Origin: Methylococcales symbiont of Hymedesmia sp. n. MRB-2018 | Lineage (GTDB): Bacteria > Pseudomonadota > Gammaproteobacteria > Methylococcales > Methylomonadaceae | DNA: 64,000 nt | Assembly: GCA_003666385.1 (NCBI GenBank) | Contig: QPIN01000054.1 | Coordinates: 1 to 64,000, forward strand | Reading direction: 5' to 3' | In this document: one piece after another, positions 55,268-63,511 of the stretch | Position numbering within the stretch: the stretch's first letter is position 1 | Layout: each line of letters begins with the position of its first letter | The notes under the pieces: model-generated | The model's database searches: none | The model's input: the letters and a program-made list of their open reading frames with translations, nothing else | Told to the model about the DNA's origin: nothing | Made by a program: the position numbers and the translations under genes

Positions 55268-56086
55268 ATGAGTATATGTGCCGCCATACAAATGGCATCC
55301 AGCCCTTATGTGGCATCTAATTTATTGGAAGCTGAAAAATTAATTAGCGAAGCGGTGAAAGCGGGGGCAAAATTAATTGCTTTGCCAGAAAACTTTGCCC
55401 TAATGGGAGCTAATGAGTTTGATAAAGTAAAAATACGTGAGCAAGAAGGTATAGGTGCTATCCAGGATTTTTTATCAGAAATGGCAAAAAAACATGCTAT
55501 TTGGCTGGTTGGAGGAACCATACCGTTAGTGGCTGAAGACAATGAAAAAGTGAGGGCCGCTTGTTTGATTTATGATGACCAAGGGGCAAGTGTTGCCCGT
55601 TATGACAAAGTGCATTTATTTGATGTTAGCGTGCCAGGAACAGGTGAAGAATATAGAGAATCTGATTCCATAGAAAATGGGACAGAACCACTGGTTATTG
55701 ATACGCCTTTTGGTCGATTAGGTATTGCGGTTTGTTATGATTTACGCTTTCCTGAGTTTTTTCGAAAAATGCAAAAACAAAATGTGGAAATAGTCGTTGT
55801 TCCATCTGCTTTTACCGCAGAGACGGGGGCAGCACATTGGGAAGTATTGTTGCGTGCCAGAGCGATTGAAAATTTATGTTATATCATCGCCCCCAATCAA
55901 GGTGGCTTCCACCTTAATGGGCGGAAAACTTTTGGTCATAGCATGATCATTGACCCTTGGGGTGGTGTATTAGACTGTTATAAAACCGGTGCTGGTTTTG
56001 TCAGTGCAGACTTGGATCAACAGCGGCTTGAAAAAATTCGAGTTTCATTTCCCGTTCTGGAACATAGACGTTTTTGCTGTCAATAG
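55268..56086 (+). CDS. Nitrilase-family carbon-nitrogen hydrolase (Nit type)
   Basis: From the ATG at 55268 the product is 272 residues. The catalytic triad is visible: Glu in LIALPENFALMG (about 41), Lys in RYDKVHLFDV (about 112), Cys in IAVCYDLRFPEFF (about 155). DVSVPGTGEEYRES and RRFCCQ at the end are as in the Nit1/Nit2 subgroup, which includes deaminated-glutathione and omega-amidases. The substrate is not certain. Its position after yhdP matches many gammaproteobacteria, except that tldD does not follow. Confidence 0.85.
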   Translation: MSICAAIQMASSPYVASNLLEAEKLISEAVKAGAKLIALPENFALMGANEFDKVKIREQEGIGAIQDFLSEMAKKHAIWLVGGTIPLVAEDNEKVRAACLIYDDQGASVARYDKVHLFDVSVPGTGEEYRESDSIENGTEPLVIDTPFGRLGIAVCYDLRFPEFFRKMQKQNVEIVVVPSAFTAETGAAHWEVLLRARAIENLCYIIAPNQGGFHLNGRKTFGHSMIIDPWGGVLDCYKTGAGFVSADLDQQRLEKIRVSFPVLEHRRFCCQ

Positions 56087-56088
56087 TT

Positions 56089-56697
56089 ATGAATTTAAAA
56101 AAGTATAGTTTGTTTTTTTTAGCAATAACAATTTCAGCCTGTTCAGAGCTTAACGACACACGATATCAAGACACCACAGAGCTTGAAGTACCCCCTCAAA
56201 TGGAAATAGTGGCAAAACCAAAGTTACTAATTGCGGAAAAAGATGAAGTTAAAAATAAAGGTTTAGGTAACATAGTTGTATTAGCAGGAACAGAACAAAA
56301 GCCTGTTATAAAGATTAAAAAATTATTTTATCGATCATGGCAGTTAGTTGAGAAAGCATTGAAACTGAATAAAGTAAAAGTCAAAGATAAAAACAGGGAT
56401 TTAGGGGTTTTCTATGTGGTATTTGCTCCAAAGGATATTCAAGGTGGGGGGGTTTTTAGCGGCATGACCTCAATTTTCTCTGCTGAAGAAAACCACAGTA
56501 AAGCAGCTTATAAGTTGACTGTGGTTTGGCATGAGAGCAATACCGAGGTAGCTGCTGAATTTGTGCAGAAAGAGAATAATGGCTTATTGGACGATGATGA
56601 AGATATTGAAGATTTTGAAGGTGCGGCGAAGGATAATGCTACTGCTTTGATTAAAGCCTTGTATAAAACCATGAAAGACGATTTGCCCATCAATTAA
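56089..56697 (+). CDS. bamC: Outer-membrane assembly lipoprotein BamC-like
   Basis: The product of 202 residues has a lipoprotein signal with lipobox ISAC (Cys about 18), then the BamC unstructured lasso segment ELNDTRYQDTTELEVPPQME, which matches the usual YxDTxxLxxPP region. A helix-grip domain follows (FYRSWQLVEKALKLNKVKVK, DLGVFYVVF, LTVVWHESNTEVAAEFV, DNATALIKALY). It assists BamA/BamD in barrel insertion. It is normally downstream of dapA; here it follows the nitrilase gene with overlapping start region, so the gene has moved. It is shorter than E. coli BamC (about 344), containing only one helix-grip domain. Confidence 0.75.
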   Translation: MNLKKYSLFFLAITISACSELNDTRYQDTTELEVPPQMEIVAKPKLLIAEKDEVKNKGLGNIVVLAGTEQKPVIKIKKLFYRSWQLVEKALKLNKVKVKDKNRDLGVFYVVFAPKDIQGGGVFSGMTSIFSAEENHSKAAYKLTVVWHESNTEVAAEFVQKENNGLLDDDEDIEDFEGAAKDNATALIKALYKTMKDDLPIN

Positions 56698-56934
56698 TGA
56701 TTATTGTCAGAAAATAAGTCCGCTATTTAACGAAAATGATCGGGAAAAATGACCAAAATGGTTTTTCCATAGTAGGGCAACTGGTAACAAATAACCCAGC
56801 CGTCTGCTGGGTCTTATCCATCTTAGGCGGTGCAACTTCGGCCACATAGCCTGCTATGCTCCCTTCGTTGTACTTTAAAGATGAAAAAACTCTGGGTAAA
56901 AATAAGTTAAATTAATTGTAACTAGTCAACCCTT
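56698..56934. other. Gap with conserved-loop hairpin element
   Basis: It contains the hairpin element described under findings, about 56787-56925. AACCCAGCCG pairs with CTGCTGGGT. Outer arms are CATCTTAGG and CTTTAAAGATG, inner arms GTGCAACTTCGG and CCTTCGTTGTAC, loop CATAGCCTGCTATGC. Confidence 0.7.
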
Positions 56935-58484
56935 AAAAACCACTCAACCATTTGATTTATAATAATAAACCCAACAAAAACCATAGACAAAACAACCAGT
57001 ATTTGGTAAAATAACCCTTATTTCTTGGTCGTTTTGCTGATAAAAACATGCTAACAAAATCAACCCCAAATACAGTGCAACTAAACCTCTTTCATTCAGA
57101 GTTATTTTCCCAATTAGACACCAAAGACCCTTTAATACAACTAGCCAACACTATTAACTGGTCAGTCTTTGATAATGCTTTTGAGAAGTATTATTGTAAA
57201 GACAATGGCAGACCCTCAAAACCCATTAGGCTGATGGTGGGCTTGCTTATTCTTAAACAACTTGAGGATCTATCTGATGAGCGCGTTGTTTTGCAGTTCA
57301 AACGCAATGCTTCATCAATACTTCTACCCCTCAAGGGGGTACTGAAAATAGTGTGGCTATCCCAACTACATACCAGATGTACCTTGTAATGCGACCGAGT
57401 TGGTACATTTTAGAAAACGCATTGGTATTGAAGGTTTTAATCTTATTTTTAAAATGAGTGTCGCCCTACATGGCAAGGCTGCACAAGAGCCAACTGTACT
57501 AATTGATACTACTGTACAAGAAAAGAACATCACCTATCCGACCGATGCCAAACTTGCTATTAAAATCATCAATCGACTTAATAAACTAGCAAAGTATCAC
57601 GCAATCAAACAGCGTAGAACCTATGTCAAAGAGGTTAAAAACTGCCGCTTAGCAATCAGACACTTCCGCCATGTTAAAAAGCGTGCTAAAGCCAAAAAAG
57701 CACTAACAAGGCTTAGGACGATTGCCAATAAGCTCATTAGAGAATTACAGCGCAAACTGCCTACCCATTTAGTGTTTGAGACTTACCAAAAAGACTTTTT
57801 ATTTTATCAACAAGTCCTCGCTCAAAAACCAAAGGATAAAAACAAAATCTATTCACTGCATGAACCAAATGTTTATGTCCTTGCCAAAGGCAAGGATCAT
57901 AAACAATATGAATACGGCAACAAAGTATCCATTGTCTCTACCAAAGACAATAACATTATTGTTGGGGTGGTAAGCCATGATAAAAACATTCATGATTCAA
58001 AAACCTTAGAGTGTGCCATTGCTCATGGAAATAGCAACCGAGACAGGCAAAAGCCTATCAAACAAGCAGTATGTGATAGAGGCTACGTTGGTGCTAAAGA
58101 AGTATTAGGTGCAAAAATCATTCTGCCTAAAAAGGCGCTCAAAAAGGATAATCGCTATCAACGCGATAAAAAACGCAAACTGTGTAAAAGACGAGCAGCC
58201 ATCGAGCCTATCATTGGTCATCTTAAAGCAGACTTTAGATTATCCAGAAACCTGCTTAAAGGGCAAATAGGCGATGAGATTAATGTATTAATGGCTGCCT
58301 GTGCCTGGAATTTGAAAAAGTGGTTGGCAATAGCCGATATTTTTTTGTTTTTGCAAAAAATACGCTATTTTTTTATAAAAAATTATTGGTTTTTTGTTGT
58401 GGCATGTAAAAGCTTAAAATTAAATAAAATTTAGCTGTTTTAAGCTGATGGGGTGGTTTTTGGTTTGGGTTTTTAAGGGTTGAC
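56935..58484. mobile_element. IS5-like insertion sequence (1550 bp), transposase frameshifted
   Basis: Inverted ends are GTCAACCCTTAAAAACCAC and, at the right, GGTTTGGGTTTTTAAGGGTT then GAC. TA lies on both outer flanks. It encloses the two-part transposase at 57048-58434. A 3' partial copy follows directly at 58485. Confidence 0.85.
57048..58434 (+). pseudogene. IS5-family transposase, broken by frameshift near 57390
   Basis: The first frame (57048-57389) carries the N-terminal domain with YYCKDNGRPSKPIRLMVGLL and LILKQLEDLSDERVVLQF. The second (57400-58434) has ELVHFRKRIGIEGFNLIF, the first catalytic Asp in VLIDTTVQEKNITYPTDAKL, VVSHDKNIHDSKTLECAI, the second Asp in AVCDRGYVGAKEV, and the Glu in RRAAIEPIIGHLKADFRLSR. 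The two frames differ by one base and about 35 residues between them do not read through, so the enzyme is probably inactive unless made by programmed frameshifting, for which no slippery site is obvious. Confidence 0.85.
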
Positions 58485-59043
58485 TATCTATTGTCTCTAC
58501 CAAAGATAGCAACATTATTGTTGGGGTGGTAAGTCATGATAAAAACATTCATGATTCAAAAACCTTAGAGTGTGCCATTGCTCATGGAAATAGCAACCGA
58601 GACAAGCAAAAGCCTATCAAACAAGCAGTATGTGATAGAGGCTACGTTGGTGCTAAAGAAGTGTTAGGTGCAGAAATCATATTACCCAAAAAAGCGCTTA
58701 AAAAAGATAATCGTTACCAGCGTGACAAAAAACGCAAACTGTGTAAAAGACGAGCAGCCATAGAGCCTATCATTGGACACCTTAAGTCAGACTTTAGATT
58801 ATCCAGAAACCTGCTTAAAGGGAATATAGGCGATGAAATTAATGTGCTGATGGCTGCCTGTGCCTGGAATTTGAGAAAGTGGCTAGTAATAGCCGATATT
58901 TTTTTGTTTTTGCAAAAAATGTGCTATTTTTTTATAAAAAATTATTGGTTTTTTGTTGTGGCATGTAAAAGCTTAAAATTAAATAAAATTTAGCTGTTTT
59001 AAGCTGATGGGGTGGTTTTTGGTTTGGGTTTTTAAGAGTTGAC
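58485..59043. mobile_element. 3' partial copy of the same IS5-like element
   Basis: It starts in sequence equivalent to 57926 of the intact copy (TATCTATTGTCTCTACC) and runs to a right end GTTTTTAAGAGTTGAC followed by TA. The frame 58526-58993 encodes the last 155 residues of the transposase. The two copies are about 95% identical. Confidence 0.88.
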
Positions 59044-59226
59044 TAAGTAGAAGTCTAGTATTAAAAGAATATAACAAGCGTCTGCTGGATTTTGGTGTTA
59101 TGTGTAAAAGCCTCCTACCCTTCGTGTCAATTTTTAGTTCTAATATCTCTTGGGTATCCTGTAAAATAAACTCTCTTTACTAGAGAGTCGCGATGATTTA
59201 GCGAATAGGAATATTTAAAATATATT
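59044..59226. other. Left edge of the accessory island, with an inverted repeat
   Basis: At 59072-59105, TATAACAAGCG and GGTGTTATGTG form an imperfect stem around TCTGCTGGATTTT; similar CATAAC/GTTATG-type stems occur at 62765-62820. The remainder is AT-rich with the methyltransferase promoter probably near 59160-59215. Confidence 0.4.
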
Positions 59227-60273
59227 ATGGAAAAGTTGAGGGTTATTGATTTGTTTTCTGGCTGTGGAGGGTTGTCTCAAGGTTTTTTGGATGCGGGGTT
59301 TAATGTTGTTTTAGGGATAGATAGCTGGAATGATGCAGTCCAAACTTTCAACAAAAATCATAATACATCTACAGGAATAGTTGCTAATTTAAAAAATGAA
59401 ACGGCAAAAGATATTTCTGCTAAAAATAATATCCAGAACATTGACGTTATCATTGGTGGCCCTCCGTGCCAAGGGTTCTCAATAGCAGGAAAGAGAATAG
59501 TTGAAGACGAAAGAAATCAACTTTATAAATCGTTTATAGAATTTGTACGGTTTTATAAACCTAGTGCGTTCTTAATAGAAAATGTTCCTAATATTCTCTC
59601 AATGGGAAACGGCATGGTTAAGGAAAAAATAATGCATAATTTTAAAAAAATTGGGTACACCGTAAATACAGATGTTTTGATGGCATCTAAATACGGCGTT
59701 CCTCAAAATAGAAGGCGTGCATTCTTTGTGGGGTTTAGAAATGGACGCTTATTTGATTTTCCAAAACCAGATACAGATATTCTTTTAACATCAGAGGATG
59801 CTATTTCAGATCTTATTAATGAGAGTATTGATGATGGAGATTTTCACCTTTTATCACCAAAATCAGAATATCAGCGAATGATGCGTAATGGATCTAAGAA
59901 AATATTTAATCATGAAATCACAAATCACAAAGAAAAAACGATAGAAATTATTAATATGGTTCCTGATGGGGGTAATTATAAAGATTTACCTATAGAACTT
60001 AGAGCAACTAGAAAAGTTAATATTGCTTGGACTCGATTAAATAGCAAAAAGCCTAGTTTTACAATTGATACAGGACATCGACATCACTTTCATTATGAGT
60101 TTAACAGGGTTCCAACGGTAAGAGAAAGTGCAAGAATTCAATCGTTTAAAGATGATTTTATTTTTCTTGGAAGTAAAACCAGTCAATATAAACAAGTCGG
60201 TAATGCTGTACCACCTATACTGGCAAAAAAATTAGCTCTTGCCATTTTAAAACAATTCAAAAATAATGTATAA
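59227..60273 (+). CDS. DNA (cytosine-5)-methyltransferase M1
   Basis: The product of 348 residues has the C5 methyltransferase motifs in order: I DLFSGCGGLSQGFLDAGF (about 8-25), IV GGPPCQGFSIAGKR with the catalytic Cys (about 78-91), VI LIENVPNIL, VIII YGVPQNRRRAFFVGF, and IX-X TVRESARIQSFKD and QVGNAVPPILAKKL. The target-recognition region (about 190-275) is short and unlike that of M2 downstream. It protects DNA from the endonuclease encoded next, whose start it overlaps by eight bases. AT-rich composition suggests acquisition by transfer. Confidence 0.93.
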   Translation: MEKLRVIDLFSGCGGLSQGFLDAGFNVVLGIDSWNDAVQTFNKNHNTSTGIVANLKNETAKDISAKNNIQNIDVIIGGPPCQGFSIAGKRIVEDERNQLYKSFIEFVRFYKPSAFLIENVPNILSMGNGMVKEKIMHNFKKIGYTVNTDVLMASKYGVPQNRRRAFFVGFRNGRLFDFPKPDTDILLTSEDAISDLINESIDDGDFHLLSPKSEYQRMMRNGSKKIFNHEITNHKEKTIEIINMVPDGGNYKDLPIELRATRKVNIAWTRLNSKKPSFTIDTGHRHHFHYEFNRVPTVRESARIQSFKDDFIFLGSKTSQYKQVGNAVPPILAKKLALAILKQFKNNV

Positions 60274-61687
60274 AATTCCAGATAAATATTTTTTTAGATT
60301 GCATCATGTCCGCCCTCGGTTTAAAAATGATGTCGAGGAGGTATTGCTTTATATTGCAACATCAATTTCTGAAATGGAGGCACAGCCAAAAAAGGATTTT
60401 AAGGAATATTTAAATCAAATTTTATTTAAATTCAAAAAAAACTCAACTTCCACAAAAAAAACTATTGATAATTGGAGAACAGAAATATCTGCTCTTTTTG
60501 GATTTATTCAGGAAGAAAATGAAATTTCTAACCCTGGAAAAATAGCGGTTAGGTTGGCAGAAAATCAATATTTAGATGAATTTTTCAATTATTTTCTGTA
60601 TTCATTTCAATATCCTGCTGGGCACATCAAAGCAACAAATGTAATTAAGCAAATTGAAGCTAAAATTAAATTTAAACCCTGTAATTTTATTTTGCAGTTG
60701 CTAAATGAAGGTGAGAAACTGACTAAAAAGCCGTTTAGGATTACCGCTGAAGAATTAACACAATGTGCATATTATGATTTAAGGGTAACTCGTGATGGTA
60801 GAAGCCCTATTGATGTTTCCAAGATGATTCTACAACATAGAAAAAGTAAAATCACATATGACCATAAATATGAACAATTAAAAACAAGTTCTGGAAAATT
60901 TCCATCTAAAGGGGATGTTAGCCGTTACGCTGGAGATATATTAGATTATATGGTTTTAGCAAATCTTCTTCACCATAAAGGAACGGGATATTACTATTAT
61001 CTTAACAAAGACGCTTTAGAGGCTATAAATTGTCACTTAAATAGCAGTCATTGGTTTTCTGATTACGATGAGTTCTATTCTAACCCTAATATGGATACCT
61101 CCATTATTTCGAGATATAAAGATAAGTGGTTTGATTACGTTAATAGTTTTGATGGAATATCTGAATTTTTACCAACACTTGGCTCGAAAGAAACAGAAAA
61201 TATATCTAAATTAATCCAAGAGTATTACCAACGGCTTAAAGGAGGGCAAAAAGTTCCAACCAAAATTATTGGTGATTATGGTGAAACTTTGGTTCTTGCT
61301 CATGAGTACCTTAGAACACAAAAAAAATCAAAAAGACAGCATTTGATAAATAAAATCCCTACTCCATTAGGTGTTGGTTATGACATTCAAAGTATAGAAA
61401 TTGAAAGTAAAAAAAGATACATTGAGGTTAAAACAACTAAATCGAAAAAATCTATTATGAATGGACGGTTTAAACTTACCCCGAATGAATGGGATACTGC
61501 CGAGACTATAGGTAATAGTTATTTTATTTATTATTTGGTCGTAAATGAAATAGAAAAGAAAATTTTTGTAATAAAAAACCCAGTTGAACAACATAGCAAA
61601 GGGTGTCTAACAGTTGATAAAAACCTAGTTGTAGAATTTTCAGAAGAAGCAGGACAATGGCAAAAACTAATAGAGATACAAAACTAA
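60266..61687 (+). CDS. Restriction endonuclease with C-terminal DUF3883-like nuclease domain
   Basis: The product of 473 residues lies between two C5 methyltransferases and overlaps both. The N-terminal three quarters is helix-rich and not recognised. The C-terminal part (about 345-450) reads IIGDYGETLVLAHEYL, then GVGYDIQSIEIESKKRYIEV then KTTKSKKS, a D-x(n)-ExK nuclease motif (Asp about 375, Glu-Val-Lys about 388-390) as in DUF3883-type PD-(D/E)XK domains, followed by the LTPNEWDTAETIGNSYFIYY helix. Function as the R subunit is inferred from this motif and position. Its recognition site is unknown. Confidence 0.75.
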   Translation: MYKIPDKYFFRLHHVRPRFKNDVEEVLLYIATSISEMEAQPKKDFKEYLNQILFKFKKNSTSTKKTIDNWRTEISALFGFIQEENEISNPGKIAVRLAENQYLDEFFNYFLYSFQYPAGHIKATNVIKQIEAKIKFKPCNFILQLLNEGEKLTKKPFRITAEELTQCAYYDLRVTRDGRSPIDVSKMILQHRKSKITYDHKYEQLKTSSGKFPSKGDVSRYAGDILDYMVLANLLHHKGTGYYYYLNKDALEAINCHLNSSHWFSDYDEFYSNPNMDTSIISRYKDKWFDYVNSFDGISEFLPTLGSKETENISKLIQEYYQRLKGGQKVPTKIIGDYGETLVLAHEYLRTQKKSKRQHLINKIPTPLGVGYDIQSIEIESKKRYIEVKTTKSKKSIMNGRFKLTPNEWDTAETIGNSYFIYYLVVNEIEKKIFVIKNPVEQHSKGCLTVDKNLVVEFSEEAGQWQKLIEIQN

Positions 61688-62727
61688 AAGTAGCCTCATT
61701 TTTCTGTGGTTGTGGAGGCATGGACTTAGGGATTCAGGGAGGCTTTGAGTTTCTTGAAAAGCAATATTCTAAGCTACCATATAAAATAGTATATGCAGTT
61801 GATAATGATGCTTATGCTACTACTCTTTATAATAGTAACTTCAATCATTGGTGTGAGACTAAAGATGTGAGAGACATTAATCTGGAAACTATTCCAGAAC
61901 ATGATGTATTGCTTGGAGGCTTCCCTTGTCAATCATTTTCAATTAGTGCTCAAAACCCACCTAGATTAGGATATAAAGATGACCGAGGGATGCTTTTTTT
62001 TGAAATGGTTAAAGTATTAAAAGAGCATAAGCCTAGGTTTTTTATTGCTGAGAATGTAAAAGGGTTATTGTCTGCAAATAAGGGAAAGGCTTTTTCTTTG
62101 ATAATAAGTGAGTTTGAGAAGGCTGGGTATCATGTTAAATTCAAACTTTTTGATACTTCTGAGTATGGAATACCACAAAAAAGGCAGAGAGTATTTATAG
62201 TTGGGTTTAAATTTCATGAAGACTATTTTAATTTTAGTTTTCCTGTTCCGACTACTTTAAATGATTCTAAGGTTAAACTAAAATCTGTTATTGACTTTTC
62301 TGCACATGAAAATGAGAAATGGTTTTTTAGTCAAAAAGCTGTTGACGGAATGTTGAGAGTAAAAGAAAAAATGAATAAAGGAAGAAGTCAAGACTTGGAG
62401 CAACCATGTAATACCATTAGCTCGCATCTCTCTAAGGTAAGTTTAAATAGTACTGATCCAGTTTTAAAAATTAAAGAGCGTTATCGACGACTCACACCAA
62501 GAGAGGCTGCAAATATTCAATCATTTCCAACTAATTTTGTGATAGATTCTGTTTCAGAAAATAGGCAATACAGAGCAATAGGGAATGCTGTTCCACCTGT
62601 TATGATGTGGCATATTGCAAACTCTTTAGGTATTTTAATTGAGAAAGAGACTGAGGAGAACATAAATGTGGTAGATTTTGAAAACAGACAGCTAGACATA
62701 TTCCAACACAGTAAAGAATATGCCTAA
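61657..62727 (+). CDS. DNA (cytosine-5)-methyltransferase M2
   Basis: The product of 356 residues is a second C5 methyltransferase: motif I SFFCGCGGMDLGIQGGF (about 14-30), IV GGFPCQSFSISAQNPPR (about 85-101), VI FIAENVKGLL, VIII YGIPQKRQRVFIVGF, a recognition region (about 190-270), IX-X REAANIQSFPTNF and AIGNAVPPVMMWHI. It is clearly different in sequence from M1. Two C5 enzymes flanking one nuclease usually mean an asymmetric target in which each strand needs its own enzyme. Its first 31 bases overlap the endonuclease gene. Confidence 0.93.
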   Translation: MAKTNRDTKLKVASFFCGCGGMDLGIQGGFEFLEKQYSKLPYKIVYAVDNDAYATTLYNSNFNHWCETKDVRDINLETIPEHDVLLGGFPCQSFSISAQNPPRLGYKDDRGMLFFEMVKVLKEHKPRFFIAENVKGLLSANKGKAFSLIISEFEKAGYHVKFKLFDTSEYGIPQKRQRVFIVGFKFHEDYFNFSFPVPTTLNDSKVKLKSVIDFSAHENEKWFFSQKAVDGMLRVKEKMNKGRSQDLEQPCNTISSHLSKVSLNSTDPVLKIKERYRRLTPREAANIQSFPTNFVIDSVSENRQYRAIGNAVPPVMMWHIANSLGILIEKETEENINVVDFENRQLDIFQHSKEYA

Positions 62728-62764
62728 AAATTATTTTTACTTTTCGTTTGTATTCGAAAAAAGA

Positions 62765-62820
62765 CACATAACAAAAAAACGTGATGCTTTATACTGCTCG
62801 CTGGTTTAGGCATTATGTGC
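62765..62820. repeat. attC-like inverted repeat after the restriction-modification operon
   Basis: CACATAAC (about 62765) and GGCATTATGTG (about 62810-62820) pair as outer arms (CACATAA with TTATGTG). A less regular middle is TGCTTTATACTGCTCGCTGG. It precedes the TIR-fragment gene. Similarity to integron attC sites is weak. Confidence 0.4.
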
Positions 62821-62862
62821 AAATTATAATTTGAAATGAAAAGTTTGAGCAAAGGAAGTAAT

Positions 62863-62958
62863 ATGAAAAAATTGAATGTGTTTGTTAGTTATTCTCACAT
62901 TTTTTTAAAAAATGTTTTTATTACACGGTTGTGGATGATACAGGGCTACTTTTTATGA
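62863..62958 (+). pseudogene. TIR-domain protein, N-terminal fragment
   Basis: A strong ribosome-binding site (AAGGA, seven bases before ATG) precedes MKKLNVFVSYSH, the first strand of a TIR domain (K-hydrophobic-FVSYSH). After that the reading degrades (IFLKNVFITRLWMIQGYFL) and stops after 31 codons. The inserted or foreign DNA includes GGATGATACAGGGCTACTTT, which resembles 13894-13920. TIR proteins in such islands are mostly antiviral NAD+ hydrolases; here only the beginning is left. Confidence 0.5.
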
Positions 62959-63057
62959 TAATACAGCCATTTTTATTACAAAAAATGAGAATAATTTATG
63001 AAAAAGCAGTCTGATTCTCCTCCCATTATTCTAGGCGTTAGACAATAGAAGTATATT

Positions 63058-63501
63058 ATGAATGAAGGAATTGGTATTATCGCTGGAATTATTACTATAT
63101 TTGGAGCTATTTATGGAACTTATAAATGGCATAAAAATAAACCAAAAAATATTTTATTTATAGACGATGAAATAAAAGACTTTGAAATAGTAAACACCTT
63201 AAGGAAAAATAAATACACTATTGACACATTAGAGGATGTAGAAGACCTGGAGGGAGAAAAAATTAAAAAAGCAAAAATAATTTTTGTTGACTTTAAAGGT
63301 GTTGGTAAAAAATTTGGTAAACAACAAGGCATAGACCTAATAAAAGCATTAAAGGCTAAATATAAAAAGAAAAAAACAATAATATTATTCTCTGCACATA
63401 GTGGATTTAGTCTTTCGCATGATACAAAGGCTGGAGACGACAGTATCGCTAAGAATGCTTCTACACAAGACTTTATTGATATGATAAACAAATATTTGTA
63501 A
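63058..63501 (+). CDS. Membrane-anchored receiver-domain protein
   Basis: The product of 147 residues has one N-terminal membrane helix (about 3-22, GIGIIAGIITIFGAIYGTY), a basic linker, then a receiver (REC)-like domain. KNILFIDDEIKDFEIVNTLR carries the acidic pair at about 36-37, KIIFVDFKGVGKKFGKQQG carries the phospho-acceptor position Asp at about 77, ILFSAHS supplies the Ser/Thr position, and DDSIAKNAS the conserved Lys. Such REC proteins normally have no membrane anchor. It is followed after ten bases by a gene that may encode its kinase. Position at the end of a restriction-modification island suggests a defence or stress function, which is inference. Confidence 0.6.
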   Translation: MNEGIGIIAGIITIFGAIYGTYKWHKNKPKNILFIDDEIKDFEIVNTLRKNKYTIDTLEDVEDLEGEKIKKAKIIFVDFKGVGKKFGKQQGIDLIKALKAKYKKKKTIILFSAHSGFSLSHDTKAGDDSIAKNASTQDFIDMINKYL

Positions 63502-63511
63502 TAAACTTAAG

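Noticed and set aside
57048-58434. Programmed frameshifting of the IS transposase
   Set aside because: Around the frame change no slippery heptamer and stimulatory stem is obvious, and a stretch near 57310-57385 reads poorly in every frame, which favours mutation.
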